A stretch of 64,000 bases of DNA, taken from NCBI GenBank assembly GCA_003153505.1, contig PLZA01000020.1, forward strand, positions 62,001 through 126,000, given 5' to 3'. Position 1 is the first letter of the stretch. The number at the start of each line of letters is the position of its first letter. This DNA is from Candidatus Dormiibacterota bacterium (GTDB lineage: Bacteria; Chloroflexota; Dormibacteria; Aeolococcales; Aeolococcaceae). Position numbers and translations under genes: made by a program. This document shows, piece by piece, positions 55,396 to 63,813 of the stretch. The notes under the pieces were generated by a model. That model searched no databases and was not told the DNA's origin. It saw nothing but the letters and a program-made list of their open reading frames with translations.

Positions 55396-55966
55396 CCGAC
55401 GGCGTGCTCCATCCGGCAAGTCCCAGACCGGCGATGGTCTTGACATCGACCTCGCCCAGGCGCACCAGGGTGGCGATGCCGTCACGGTCGAAGCGCCCCA
55501 CATCCATCCGCTCGTCGGCGTCGCGGTCGGTCGGCCCCTGGGTGAGGCCGGTGGCCACGAAGAAGTGCATCACCTCAGTCGAGTAGCCCGGCGTGAGTGG
55601 GGCGGCGGCCAGCGGAGCGATGCGCAGTGCACGCATCCCAGTCTCTTCGGCGAGCTCTCGCTCGGCCGTTCGCGCTGGATCCTCGTCCTTGTCCCGGGTC
55701 CCCGCGGGCAGCTCCCAGAGCGCGCGGCCGACGGCGTGGCGCCACTGCCGCACCAGGATCACCCGGCCCTCCCCGTCGATGGGAACGATTGCGACAGCGC
55801 CCGGGTGGGCCACCACCTCGCGCTGCGCGCGGGTCCCGTCCGCGAGGACGACGTCGTCCTCGTAGAACGTCAGCAGCCGACCCGTGTAGATGTCGCGCCG
55901 TGAGGTCCGGGTCTCACGGAGATGCTCCGTCGCGCTCGGGTCGCCGGTACCCGCCTGGGTGGTCAC
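55388..55966 (-). CDS. Nudix hydrolase, ADP-ribose pyrophosphatase-like
   Basis: 192 aa. Nudix box G-x5-E-x7-RELAEETGM at residues 89-111; LPAGT before it and the Pro about 17 residues after (APLTPGYSTEVMHFF) are features of ADP-ribose pyrophosphatases. First gene of a coupled set: Nudix, RGG-tail protein, HAD hydrolase, XRE protein. It would split ADP-ribose or related nucleotide sugars. Confidence 0.92.
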   Translation of the reverse strand: MTTQAGTGDPSATEHLRETRTSRRDIYTGRLLTFYEDDVVLADGTRAQREVVAHPGAVAIVPIDGEGRVILVRQWRHAVGRALWELPAGTRDKDEDPARTAERELAEETGMRALRIAPLAAAPLTPGYSTEVMHFFVATGLTQGPTDRDADERMDVGRFDRDGIATLVRLGEVDVKTIAGLGLAGWSTPSDG

Positions 55967-55995
55967 CCGCTGAGTGTGACGCCCCTACGAGCGCT

Positions 55996-56562
55996 TCAGG
56001 CGCAGGACCACTCGTGGGACTGGCCGTGGGCGAACATCTTCGCCGCGATATTGGCCTGCGCCGCAGGGTCCCAGATGGTGGCAGCGGTCCCGCCGTTGGC
56101 GATGAAGGTCGACATCAGGAACTGGAAGACCCCGATGTACGGCCCGCTCGGGTTGACGGAATTCCAGTGGTAGTGCGACTCGCAGTTGGCGGTCTGGAGC
56201 ATCCAGGAGACGCTGACCCCCCAGTGCTCGGCCGCAGCGGTGATATCGGCGACCACCTGGGCCTGGCTCACCGAGAGCCCGCTTGGGACGACAAACGCCG
56301 GGCGGACGACCCGGGCCCGGTGCGGCGCGACCGGCTTGGCTGCGACGACGACTTTGAAGAGCATCGCCGAGCGGACCCGAAGCATCATCGGATGGGTGGT
56401 CACGTTGGTCAGGCGGTCGATCTCGCCGACCGACGAACGCACGAGGGAGGCGGATGCCGCGGCCCCCTGGGCAGGCGTCGTGATGAGCACCGCGGTCGCC
56501 GGTCCAGCCACCAACATGAGGAAGCCGAGAACCAGTCCGCGTGCCCGCTTGGGTAAATGCAA
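55996..56562 (-). CDS. Exported lysozyme/transglycosylase-fold protein (Rpf-like)
   Basis: 188 aa. Signal peptide at 1-33. The C-terminal domain (about 95-188) has WMLQTANCESHYHWNSVN with a likely catalytic Glu128 right after Cys127, PYIGVFQFLMSTF and WDPAAQANIAAKMFAHGQSHEWSC; Cys127 and Cys187 could form the disulfide known from Rpf/transglycosylase-like folds. It would cut peptidoglycan outside the membrane. A stretch of about 190 bases upstream holds hairpins and may be a regulatory leader. Confidence 0.85.
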   Translation of the reverse strand: MHLPKRARGLVLGFLMLVAGPATAVLITTPAQGAAASASLVRSSVGEIDRLTNVTTHPMMLRVRSAMLFKVVVAAKPVAPHRARVVRPAFVVPSGLSVSQAQVVADITAAAEHWGVSVSWMLQTANCESHYHWNSVNPSGPYIGVFQFLMSTFIANGGTAATIWDPAAQANIAAKMFAHGQSHEWSCA

Positions 56563-56591
56563 GGCGGATGACTCCTATATTGGGTCGGGCT

Positions 56592-56614
56592 CCGGTCATC
56601 GCTCCCCTGACCGG
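56592..56614 (-). promoter_or_regulatory. Leader hairpin upstream of the lysozyme-fold gene
   Basis: CCGGTCA (56592-56598) and TGACCGG (56608-56614) form a perfect 7-pair stem with a 9-base loop about 30 bases before the ATG at 56562. A further small stem GTACC/GGTAC lies upstream in the same 189-base gap. I could not match the region to the c-di-AMP (ydaO) riboswitch that controls related genes in Actinobacteria. Confidence 0.35.
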
Positions 56615-56726
56615 GCTTGGAAAGCGGCTCGCCGCTGCGCTGCCCCTCTGGAGACTCTCGTCTCGACGACAGCGTGGCGACCTGGGCCGTCGGCGACCGT
56701 ACCACAACGGGTACTTGCGCCTGCAA

Positions 56727-56745
56727 CTCGCTCAAACGGAGCGAG
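56727..56745 (-). terminator. Hairpin after the CXXCH lipoprotein gene
   Basis: CTCGCTC (56727-56733), loop AAACG, GAGCGAG (56739-56745): 7 perfect pairs starting 6 bases after the stop codon at 56752 on the minus strand. There is no T tract, so termination would be weak or Rho-aided; it may protect the mRNA 3' end. Confidence 0.4.
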
Positions 56746-56751
56746 CGCTTC

Positions 56752-57468
56752 CTACCAGCCGATGGAAGCGCCGAGCGCGCAGGACGCCGGAGCCGCGTTG
56801 AGCACGACGGGCACGTTCGCGTCGAGACTGGTCCCGGCCTGCCAGATGAACTCCTCGAAGCCACCGCCCAGGATCACCCCGGCGCCATTCTCACAGACCG
56901 CGAAGCCCACCACAGCCATCCCGGCCGACACTGGCGACGAAGGTGTCAGCGTGCCCTTGACGTTGCCGTAGCCGTGGGCCATGTGGCACGGCTGGCAGGC
57001 ATAGGTGGCAGACGCGCTGATGAAGACCGGCCCGATGCTGGTCGGCCACGAGCCGACGGTCACGGTCGCGCCGACGCTGGTGGCTCCGTTGCAGGCATCC
57101 GTGCAGTCGGCGGAGACCGCGAGCGTCTCGCCCGGAGCGAGATTGACGGCCACTGAGTCGAGCGAACCGAGCGTCTTGCCGGCGCGATGGGTCACGAAAT
57201 GCACCATGACCGACGCGGCGCCGTGGTACTTCGCCTCGTTCTTGAGGCGGGCGACCGGAAACGCCGCCAGGTCGAAGGTGCCGACGCCGACGCCGAGGAC
57301 ACCAACCGCCATCGTGTCCGGTGGAAGCGGAGTCGGCGACGCGGTGGGTGTCGGCGCCGGCGTACGCGATGGGGCCGCGGGTGTGGTCGTCGGGGCCCCG
57401 GAGCACGCCGAAAGCAGAAGCATCGACGCCACGGCCAGCCACAGGCGTGGAGAACTGAGCGGAGCCAT
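56752..57468 (-). CDS. Predicted lipoprotein with a CXXCH motif, unknown function
   Basis: 238 aa. Signal peptide and lipobox LLSAC (Cys22), then a Thr/Pro/Ala linker of about 40 residues and a beta-rich domain. Two Cys pairs are present: CTDAC and ACQPCHMAHGYG; the second has the CXXCH form of c-type heme attachment, although nothing else resembles a cytochrome, and a metal site or disulfide is equally possible. ATG 57468 is chosen because AGGA lies 8 bases upstream; 57477 is an alternative. No family recognised. Confidence 0.7.
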   Translation of the reverse strand: MAPLSSPRLWLAVASMLLLSACSGAPTTTPAAPSRTPAPTPTASPTPLPPDTMAVGVLGVGVGTFDLAAFPVARLKNEAKYHGAASVMVHFVTHRAGKTLGSLDSVAVNLAPGETLAVSADCTDACNGATSVGATVTVGSWPTSIGPVFISASATYACQPCHMAHGYGNVKGTLTPSSPVSAGMAVVGFAVCENGAGVILGGGFEEFIWQAGTSLDANVPVVLNAAPASCALGASIGW

Positions 57469-57515
57469 CGTCACCATCCTAGGGTCAGTTTCCATTGCAA
57501 TCGGCGCGTGACAGA

Positions 57516-57533
57516 ATTGACATGTACGTCAAT
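57516..57533 (+). promoter_or_regulatory. Palindromic operator candidate at the acyl-CoA dehydrogenase start
   Basis: ATTGAC-ATGTAC-GTCAAT: perfect 6-base inverted arms around a 6-base centre. It resembles the TTGAC...GTCAA operators of TetR/MerR-type repressors that control fatty-acid or branched-chain degradation genes. It lies 9 bases before the ATG at 57543, where it would block transcription. No such regulator gene is in the window. Confidence 0.55.
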
Positions 57534-57542
57534 CGCTCAGCC

Positions 57543-58700
57543 ATGGAGGCTTCGCCCGTGCCTTTCTCGGCTGAGCACGACGCCCTCCGCGAGACCGTGC
57601 GCGATTTCGTCGCCCGGGAGCTGCGTCCGCATGCCGATGAGTGGGAGGCTGCCGAGGGATTCCCGGACAGCGTCTTCACCCGAATGGGCGAGCTCGGCCT
57701 GCTCGGATTGCGATACCCGGAGCGATACGGTGGCCAGGGCGGAGACTACTTCAGCGCGATCGTCCTCGCCGAGGAGATGGCCCGCTGCGGATCGGGCGGT
57801 GTGGGCATGGCCATCAGCGTCCACACCGAGATGGCCACCCCCCCCATCCTCAGGTGGGGAACCGAGGATCAGAAGCAGCGGTATCTGGTACCCGCGATCC
57901 GGGGCGAGAAGATCGCGGCGCTCGGCATCACCGAGCCCGATGCCGGCAGCGACGTCGCCAACATCCGCACGCGGGCGGAGCGGGTCGACGGGCACTGGCG
58001 AATCAACGGCAGCAAGCTCTACATCACCAACGGGGTGCGCTGCGACTTCATCCTGTTGGTCGCGCGCACCGGCTCGCAGGAGGACGGCGCTCACGGGATC
58101 ACGCTCTTCCTCGTCGACAAGAAGCTTCCCGGTTTCAGTGTCTCGAGGAAGTTGAAGAAGCTGGGGATGCATTCGAGTGACACCGCTGAGCTGTCGTTCA
58201 ACGACGTCGAAGTCGGGGACGATGCGGTGCTCGGCGAGGTCGGGCAGGGCTTCTACAACCTCATGTGGGAGCTCCAGGGCGAGCGTCTGATCGGCTCGGC
58301 AGGCTCGATCGCTGCCGCCGAGGTCGCGTTCGAGGAGACCCTGAAGTGGTGTAAGGAGCGCGAGGCGTTCGGCCGTCCGATCGGAAAGTTCCAGGTGAAC
58401 CGCCACAAGCTCGTCGACCTGTACACCGAGATCACCGTCGCCAAGAACTTCGTCTACAGCATCGCCGAGCGCTGGGACCGTGACGAATATCCGGTGACCG
58501 AGATCTCGATGGCCAAGCTCCTGGTCGGTCGCGTGACCACACAGGTCGCGGATACGTGCCTCCAACTCCACGGGGGCATGGGCTACATGGCCGAGAGCGG
58601 GATCTCTCGATACTTCCGCGACTCGCGACTCATCCGAATCGGCGGCGGGACGGACGAGGTGATGAAGGAGATCATCGCCAAGACCGCGCTCGGGCTCTAG
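57543..58700 (+). CDS. Acyl-CoA dehydrogenase
   Basis: 385 aa flavoenzyme; forms the 2,3-double bond of acyl-CoA and passes electrons to ETF. Conserved pieces: ALGITEPDAGSDVANIRT, LYITNGVRCDFILLVART, REAFGRPIGKFQVNRHKL, LQLHGGMGYMAESGISRYFRDSRL and the C-terminal IGGGTDEVMKEIIAK. The catalytic base is often a Glu in the C-terminal domain; an alignment is needed to place it. An ATG at 57522 lies inside the palindromic operator, so 57543 is taken as the start. Chain length preference is unknown. Confidence 0.94.
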   Translation: MEASPVPFSAEHDALRETVRDFVARELRPHADEWEAAEGFPDSVFTRMGELGLLGLRYPERYGGQGGDYFSAIVLAEEMARCGSGGVGMAISVHTEMATPPILRWGTEDQKQRYLVPAIRGEKIAALGITEPDAGSDVANIRTRAERVDGHWRINGSKLYITNGVRCDFILLVARTGSQEDGAHGITLFLVDKKLPGFSVSRKLKKLGMHSSDTAELSFNDVEVGDDAVLGEVGQGFYNLMWELQGERLIGSAGSIAAAEVAFEETLKWCKEREAFGRPIGKFQVNRHKLVDLYTEITVAKNFVYSIAERWDRDEYPVTEISMAKLLVGRVTTQVADTCLQLHGGMGYMAESGISRYFRDSRLIRIGGGTDEVMKEIIAKTALGL

Positions 58701-58727
58701 CGGCTCAGGGGTTCCGCATTCCAGTCG

Positions 58728-59648
58728 CTAGTCGTTGGCCAACGCCGCGAAGACTGGTCCCAGCTGCTCGACGGTGTCGATCGATGGCGGCCAGGGAATC
58801 ACTTCCACTCGCGTGACGCCCACCGCTGAGAAGCGGCCGATCGTTTCGGTGATCTGATCGATCGAGCCCGTTATCGCCACGCCGAACCCGGTCGCCTCAG
58901 CCGACCTCGCATCACCCGGCTCGACGAACGCGCCGACTGACCGACCGATGGTCGTCGGGTCGCGGCCGATGCCCTCGCAGATCCGATCCAGCTCGCCGGT
59001 CATGGTCGCGAAGGCTTCAGGCAAGCTGCTCGACGTTGCGTATGCACTCCAGATGTCGGCATGCGTGGCTGCCGCCGTCATCGTGCGCGTCGAGTGTCCG
59101 CCCATCATCAGTGGGATTCGCCCCGGTCGAGGTCCACGCGGACGCACGTCAGCGTTCTTGACATGATGGAACTCGCCGTCGAAGGTCGAGCTCGACGCAC
59201 CGCGCAGCAACGGCACGATGATCTCCAACGCCTCGAGGTAGCGCGTCACCGGCTTGTCGACCGGATACCCGAAGGACTCGGCGCCACCCCCGTGGCCGGC
59301 ACCCAATCCGAGCACGAAGCGTCCCTCCGAAATCTCGTCGAGCGCCTCAGCGGCCCGGACGATCATCCCCGGCCTGTGCTGGAGCGCCGACATCACCCAG
59401 GTTCCGACACGAACCTTCGACGTGCTGGCCGCAACCGCGCCGGTCATGGCGAGGCAATCCCACCAGCCTCGGGGACCGGGCCACTCGTCAACCCGCCACA
59501 GAATCTCGTCCGCCAACCAGACCGTGTCGGCGCCAAGTTCCTCACCACGGCGAGCCCACGTGCTGATGTCCGCCCACGTCGGCTTGCCGCCGTCGTCGGG
59601 CCGCTCGTGCATCGGCAGCACCAACCCGAGGTCGACGCCCTTATCCAT
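58728..59648 (-). CDS. LLM-class F420-dependent oxidoreductase
   Basis: 306 aa, luciferase-like (alpha/beta)8 barrel. Seen: ADTVWLADEILWRVDEW, VRVGTWVMSALQHRPGMIVRAAEALDEISEGRFVLGLGAGHGGGAE, IPLMMGGHSTRTM and GSIDQITETI. The subgroup usually uses cofactor F420, though FMN cannot be excluded. Substrate unknown. Its start overlaps the end of the membrane-protein gene by 8 bases, so the pair is co-translated. Confidence 0.9.
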   Translation of the reverse strand: MDKGVDLGLVLPMHERPDDGGKPTWADISTWARRGEELGADTVWLADEILWRVDEWPGPRGWWDCLAMTGAVAASTSKVRVGTWVMSALQHRPGMIVRAAEALDEISEGRFVLGLGAGHGGGAESFGYPVDKPVTRYLEALEIIVPLLRGASSSTFDGEFHHVKNADVRPRGPRPGRIPLMMGGHSTRTMTAAATHADIWSAYATSSSLPEAFATMTGELDRICEGIGRDPTTIGRSVGAFVEPGDARSAEATGFGVAITGSIDQITETIGRFSAVGVTRVEVIPWPPSIDTVEQLGPVFAALAND

Positions 59649-60897
59649 CGCTCACACTTGCCACTCCGTGTTGTGGTGATCTCCACAGATCGGCGAAGAC
59701 CATCGCGACCACTGCGGCGATCAACACCGAGGACATGATGCCCTCGGCGATGAGCCAATCGGTCGAGAGCGACTCACTCACCTTCGAGAGCAACGCGTCG
59801 GCGGTGAGCAGCACCGGCACCAGGATGCGCCAGTTGAGCGCGCTGCCCGGCCGTGCCAGCCACCAGACGACTCCGAAGATGTACGGCTCCACCAGGTAGT
59901 AGTCAAAGACTGTCTTGGCAACCATCGGGAAGCAGGCAGAGGTCACGGTGAGGAGGCCGAAAAGTCCGGCCGGCGTGAACGCCACGGTGACGTGCCTCCG
60001 GAGCGTGATCGCCGTGAGCACGGTCGCCACGACCGCAGCGATTGCGACGTCACCATATTGGGCGACACCGGCCCACCCTGTGTGACGCGCAACGAGCCAG
60101 AAGGAGCCACCCCCTATGGGCAGGGTGCCGCGGTAGGTGAGCAACGAGTGGGTCACCGCCGGCCCATCGGCAAACAGCAAGGGCGCTACGCCGGCCGCCA
60201 CCGTGACCACGCAGGCGGTGATTGTCGCCGCGGAACGGCCTACCGATCGTCGTGCAAGGGGCACCACGGCCAAGGGGATCAAGGCGAACGCTGCGATCGT
60301 CCGCGTGAGGACCGCAGCGCCGACGGCGACGCCGGCAGCTGCCGATCGGCCGCGGAGCGCCCAGGCGGCTCCCAGCAGGACGAAGCAGAGTTCGATGGGT
60401 TGCTCGATGTGCCCGTAGTCGATAACGCCGATCCAGAGTGCCGGAGCAAGGAGGACGGTGCATGCGGTGGCCAGCCGCCGCTCGACCACACCGCGACCCA
60501 GGCCGACCAGGCGAACGACCTGCCATCCGAGCAGCATGATGAACAGGGACACCACGGCTCCCGCGAGGGCTGACCGGGCGCCGATGTTGCCTGCCCATCC
60601 CAACGCGTTGGCGAGGGCCACCGCGGGGATGAGCGGGACCAGGCCGAGCGGGCCGTTTGCGTTCGGAGAGACATCGTGCCCGTACGCGCTGTAGATGAGC
60701 AGCGGATGACCGCCGACGACGGTCTCGGCAGACGGCCAGAAGTAGAGATCCAGGTCCGTCGGTCTGATCTTGAACACCAGAGAGGCAAGGACCCATGCGG
60801 CGGTGTACAGCACAACCAGGGTCGCGATGGCGGCTCGCCTGCCGCGGGGGATCGCTACGTGACGGATACGCGCGGAGCCTAGCCGATCACGACCCAC
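59641..60897 (-). CDS. Polytopic membrane protein, glycosyltransferase-87/PMT-like
   Basis: About 418 aa with about ten hydrophobic helices. The first loop has FKIRPTDLDLYFWPSAETVVGGHPLLIYS, which resembles the early periplasmic Asp loop of GT-C membrane mannosyltransferases (DUF2029/GT87); assignment is tentative. The frame is open to 61335, but the sequence before about 60900 is antisense to the AIM24-like gene region and not membrane-like; GTG 60897 is the best visible start. Coupled to the LLM oxidoreductase gene. Confidence 0.65.
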   Translation of the reverse strand: MGRDRLGSARIRHVAIPRGRRAAIATLVVLYTAAWVLASLVFKIRPTDLDLYFWPSAETVVGGHPLLIYSAYGHDVSPNANGPLGLVPLIPAVALANALGWAGNIGARSALAGAVVSLFIMLLGWQVVRLVGLGRGVVERRLATACTVLLAPALWIGVIDYGHIEQPIELCFVLLGAAWALRGRSAAAGVAVGAAVLTRTIAAFALIPLAVVPLARRSVGRSAATITACVVTVAAGVAPLLFADGPAVTHSLLTYRGTLPIGGGSFWLVARHTGWAGVAQYGDVAIAAVVATVLTAITLRRHVTVAFTPAGLFGLLTVTSACFPMVAKTVFDYYLVEPYIFGVVWWLARPGSALNWRILVPVLLTADALLSKVSESLSTDWLIAEGIMSSVLIAAVVAMVFADLWRSPQHGVASVSDG

Positions 60898-61017
60898 GCG
60901 GCGAACACCGCACGGGGCAACCGGGTGTTCCGCCGGACTACTGCATCCACGGTGCTTCCAACCCCACTCCGCCTCGATAGACTCAGCGCGACACCGACAG
61001 CTCGGAGGACAAACCTG

Positions 61018-61776
61018 ATGCAGGACCGGATCATCGGCACCACCATGCCCGTTCTCGAGATCACGCTCGACCCGGGCGAGGCAATCTTCTCCGAGTCCGG
61101 AGAGCTCTCCTGGATGACCCAGTCGATCGTCATGCAGACCTCGACCCAGATGGGCGGCGGCGGAGGCGTCGGTGGCGTCTTCAAGCGCGCGCTCGGGGGC
61201 AGCTCGATCTTCATGAGCGAGTACTCGGCGCAGGGCGCGCCCGGCATGGTTGCCTTCGCGGCCCGCCTTCCCGGCATGATCTTCCCGCTGGAGGTCGCGC
61301 CACAACCGGGGATGGGGTTCCTCGGCCACCGGCACTCATTCGTGTGCGGCGTTCACGGTGTGCAGCTCTCGGTCGGATTCCAGCAATCGCTCGGGGCCGG
61401 ATTGTTCGGCGGTGACGGCTTCCGGCTCGAGAAGATCAGCGGCCAGGGCAAGGCGTGGTGCGAGCTCAGCGGCGAGGTCCTCACCTACGATCTGAAGCCC
61501 GGCGAGAGCCTGCGCGTCCATCCAGCCCACGTCGGCCTGTTCCAGGACACCGTGCAGTTCACCATCACGACCGTCAAGGGCATCAAGAACAAGATCTTCG
61601 GTGGCGACGGGATCTTCCTCGCGCTGCTCACGGGACCGGGTCGCGTCTGGCTCCAGTCGCTCCCCCTGCAGAAGCTCGCGCAATCGCTGTCGGAGTTCTC
61701 GCCGGGTCAGGCGGTCGAAGCGGGCGCGGCGGGTGCGGTCACCGGTGGCGTCATGCGGGGGATTTTCGGGGGCTGA
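61018..61776 (+). CDS. AIM24/TIGR00266-family protein
   Basis: 252 aa. Beta-helix/double-barrel family of unknown role: MPVLEITLDPGEAIFSESGELSWMT, a Gly-rich stretch GGGGGVGGVFKRALGGSS, LGHRHSFVCG, and the C-terminal FGGDGIFLALLTGPGRVWLQSLPLQKLA with a trailing helix and Gly-rich end. GGAGG lies 9 bases before the ATG. Its last 26 bases overlap the 3' end of convergent pyrE. Confidence 0.9.
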   Translation: MQDRIIGTTMPVLEITLDPGEAIFSESGELSWMTQSIVMQTSTQMGGGGGVGGVFKRALGGSSIFMSEYSAQGAPGMVAFAARLPGMIFPLEVAPQPGMGFLGHRHSFVCGVHGVQLSVGFQQSLGAGLFGGDGFRLEKISGQGKAWCELSGEVLTYDLKPGESLRVHPAHVGLFQDTVQFTITTVKGIKNKIFGGDGIFLALLTGPGRVWLQSLPLQKLAQSLSEFSPGQAVEAGAAGAVTGGVMRGIFGG

Positions 61777-62326
61777 ACTCGCTGCGCTGAAACAGCGCAT
61801 GCAGCGGGATGCCCGCAGCCTCGAGGGCTTCGCGTCCGCCCTCTTCGCGGTCGACCACGCACAGCGCGCCGGCGATCGTCGCTCCGGTGGCGACCACCGC
61901 CTCCTGCGCCTGCAGGAACGTTCCGCCGGTCGTCATGGTGTCGTCGACGAGCAGCACTCGCATCCCTGGTTGAAGGTTCGGCCCTTCGATCGCCCGCGCC
62001 GTGCCATGCGCCTTGACCTCCTTGCGCACGATGAATGCGGTGATCGGGTGATCGGTGTCGCCGCTCAGTGCCGCCGTCGCCGCGGCCATCGGATCCGCGC
62101 CGAGGGTGAGGCCGCCGACCGCGTCGATGGCCTGCTCGCGGCAGTACTCGAGGGTGAATCGCGCGACCAGATACAGCCCCCGTCCGTCGAGGGTCACCTG
62201 CTTGCCGTCGACGTAGTAGTCGCTCGTCCGACCGCTGGTGAGCGTGAACGTGCCATACGTGAACGCCCGCACCGCGACCAGCTCGCGCAGCTCGTCACGC
62301 AGGTCCGTCTCTGTCACGGTGGTCAT
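61751..62326 (-). CDS. pyrE: Orotate phosphoribosyltransferase
   Basis: 191 aa pyrimidine enzyme: orotate plus PRPP to OMP. The PRPP loop VLLVDDTMTTGGTFLQA is clear, as are SGRTSDYYVDGKQVTLD near the start and the catalytic-loop type segment IVRKEVKAHGTAR. GTG/ATG start overlaps the gcvPB stop by 4 bases, so it is co-translated with glycine cleavage genes, not with other pyr genes. Confidence 0.95.
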   Translation of the reverse strand: MTTVTETDLRDELRELVAVRAFTYGTFTLTSGRTSDYYVDGKQVTLDGRGLYLVARFTLEYCREQAIDAVGGLTLGADPMAAATAALSGDTDHPITAFIVRKEVKAHGTARAIEGPNLQPGMRVLLVDDTMTTGGTFLQAQEAVVATGATIAGALCVVDREEGGREALEAAGIPLHALFQRSEFSPRKSPA

Positions 62327-63813
62327 GGCGTCCAGCGCAGGATGGGATGGCGCGCCGCGCGCACCTCGTCGACACGACTCACCGGTGTCTCGTGCGGTGC
62401 GTTCTGGACAAAGGCCAGGTCGCGTTCCGCCTCATCGACGATGGCCGCGCAGATGCCGGCAAGTTCGTCGAGGCTCTGCTTCGACTCCGTCTCCGTGGGC
62501 TCGAACATCAGGGCTTCCGGCACGGTCAGCGGGAAGTACACGGTCGGCGCGTAGACGCCGTAGTCGAGGAGCCGCTTGGCGACATCCATCGCGCGCAACC
62601 CATCGACACGTCCACCCTTGGTGCTGGCAACGAACTCGTGCATACAGGGCGTCTCGACAGCCATGGCGAACAGACCGGCGAGCTGCGACTGCAGGTAGCG
62701 TGCGTTGAGCACGGCGTCGCGGGCGACCCACGGGAGATGATCGCCATATGCGCGGATGTATGCGTATGCCCGTACCAGCATGCCGAAGTTGCCGTAGTAC
62801 GACCGCACTTTGCCGACACTCTTGGGTCGTTGGTGGTCGAGGAAGAAACGGTCGCCGTCGCGCTCGACAGTCGGTGTCGGCAGGAAATCGATGAGGCGCT
62901 CACCCACGCCCACCGGACCTGCCCCCGGGCCGCCACCGCCGTGCGGGGTCGAGAACGTCTTGTGGAGGTTGAGGTGGACGACATCGAACCCCATGTCGCC
63001 GGGACGCGCCATCCCGACCAGCGCGTTGAGGTTGGCGCCGTCGTAGTACACGAGCGCACCGGCGTCGTGCGCGAGCCGGGCGATCTCCACGATGTCCTGC
63101 TCGAACACACCGAGCGTGTTCGGATTGGTGAGCATCACCGCGGCGACGGTGGCGTCGAGATGACTCGAGAAGTCCTCGACGTCGACCGTGCCGTCGTGAT
63201 TGCTCTTCACGGTCACGACGTCGAGGCCGCAGGCCGCTGCGGACGCTGGGTTGGTACCGTGCGCGGAGTCGGGGATGAGCACGCGCGTGCGAGCGGTGTC
63301 TCCGCGATCGGCGTGGTAGGCCTGGATCATTCGCAGTCCGGTCCACTCGCCGTGCGCGCCCGCCGCAGGCTGCAACGACATGCGCGCCATGCCGGTGATC
63401 GATGCGAGCAGGCGATCGAGCTCCCACATCAGCTGCAGCGCGCCCTGCGTGTCCTCCTCGTCCTGATACGGATGCAACTGCGCGAATCCGTCAAGCCAGG
63501 CGAGCTGCTCGTCAACCGCCGGGTTGTACTTCATCGTGCACGAGCCGAGCGGGTACATCCCCTCGTGGAGGTTGTGATTGCGCCGGGCGAGACGTCCGAA
63601 GTGACGCGCCAGGACGGCCTCCGGCACGGCCGGCACGGTCGGAGGTGTGCTGCGCAACAGTGACGCGGGAATCGAGGTGGCGCCATGGGTCGATGGAACG
63701 CCGGCGGCCGTGACCGCCGGTCCGCTCGAATAGTTGGCGCTCAGCTCGAAGACGAGCGGTTCATCGACCGCCCAGCCGGCCTCGCGGGTCGCGCCTGGAA
63801 TCGATTCGTTCAT
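62323..63813 (-). CDS. gcvPB: Glycine dehydrogenase (decarboxylating) subunit 2
   Basis: 496 aa P-protein subunit of the glycine cleavage system; a PLP enzyme that decarboxylates glycine and passes aminomethyl to lipoyl-GcvH. Typical pieces: GMYPLGSCTMKYNPAVDE, LQPAAGAHGEWTGLRMIQAYH, DSAHGTNPASAA and the PLP Lys in NLHKTFSTPHGGGGPGAG. The two-gene form (gcvPA plus gcvPB) is used. The ATG overlaps the gcvPA stop by 4 bases. Confidence 0.97.
   Translation of the reverse strand: MNESIPGATREAGWAVDEPLVFELSANYSSGPAVTAAGVPSTHGATSIPASLLRSTPPTVPAVPEAVLARHFGRLARRNHNLHEGMYPLGSCTMKYNPAVDEQLAWLDGFAQLHPYQDEEDTQGALQLMWELDRLLASITGMARMSLQPAAGAHGEWTGLRMIQAYHADRGDTARTRVLIPDSAHGTNPASAAACGLDVVTVKSNHDGTVDVEDFSSHLDATVAAVMLTNPNTLGVFEQDIVEIARLAHDAGALVYYDGANLNALVGMARPGDMGFDVVHLNLHKTFSTPHGGGGPGAGPVGVGERLIDFLPTPTVERDGDRFFLDHQRPKSVGKVRSYYGNFGMLVRAYAYIRAYGDHLPWVARDAVLNARYLQSQLAGLFAMAVETPCMHEFVASTKGGRVDGLRAMDVAKRLLDYGVYAPTVYFPLTVPEALMFEPTETESKQSLDELAGICAAIVDEAERDLAFVQNAPHETPVSRVDEVRAARHPILRWTP

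Noticed and set aside
56563-56751. c-di-AMP (ydaO/yuaA) riboswitch upstream of the lysozyme-fold gene
   Set aside because: The conserved GGGGGA, GGGUGAA and CAGCUAACC-type segments are not found in order, so only an unassigned leader hairpin is reported.
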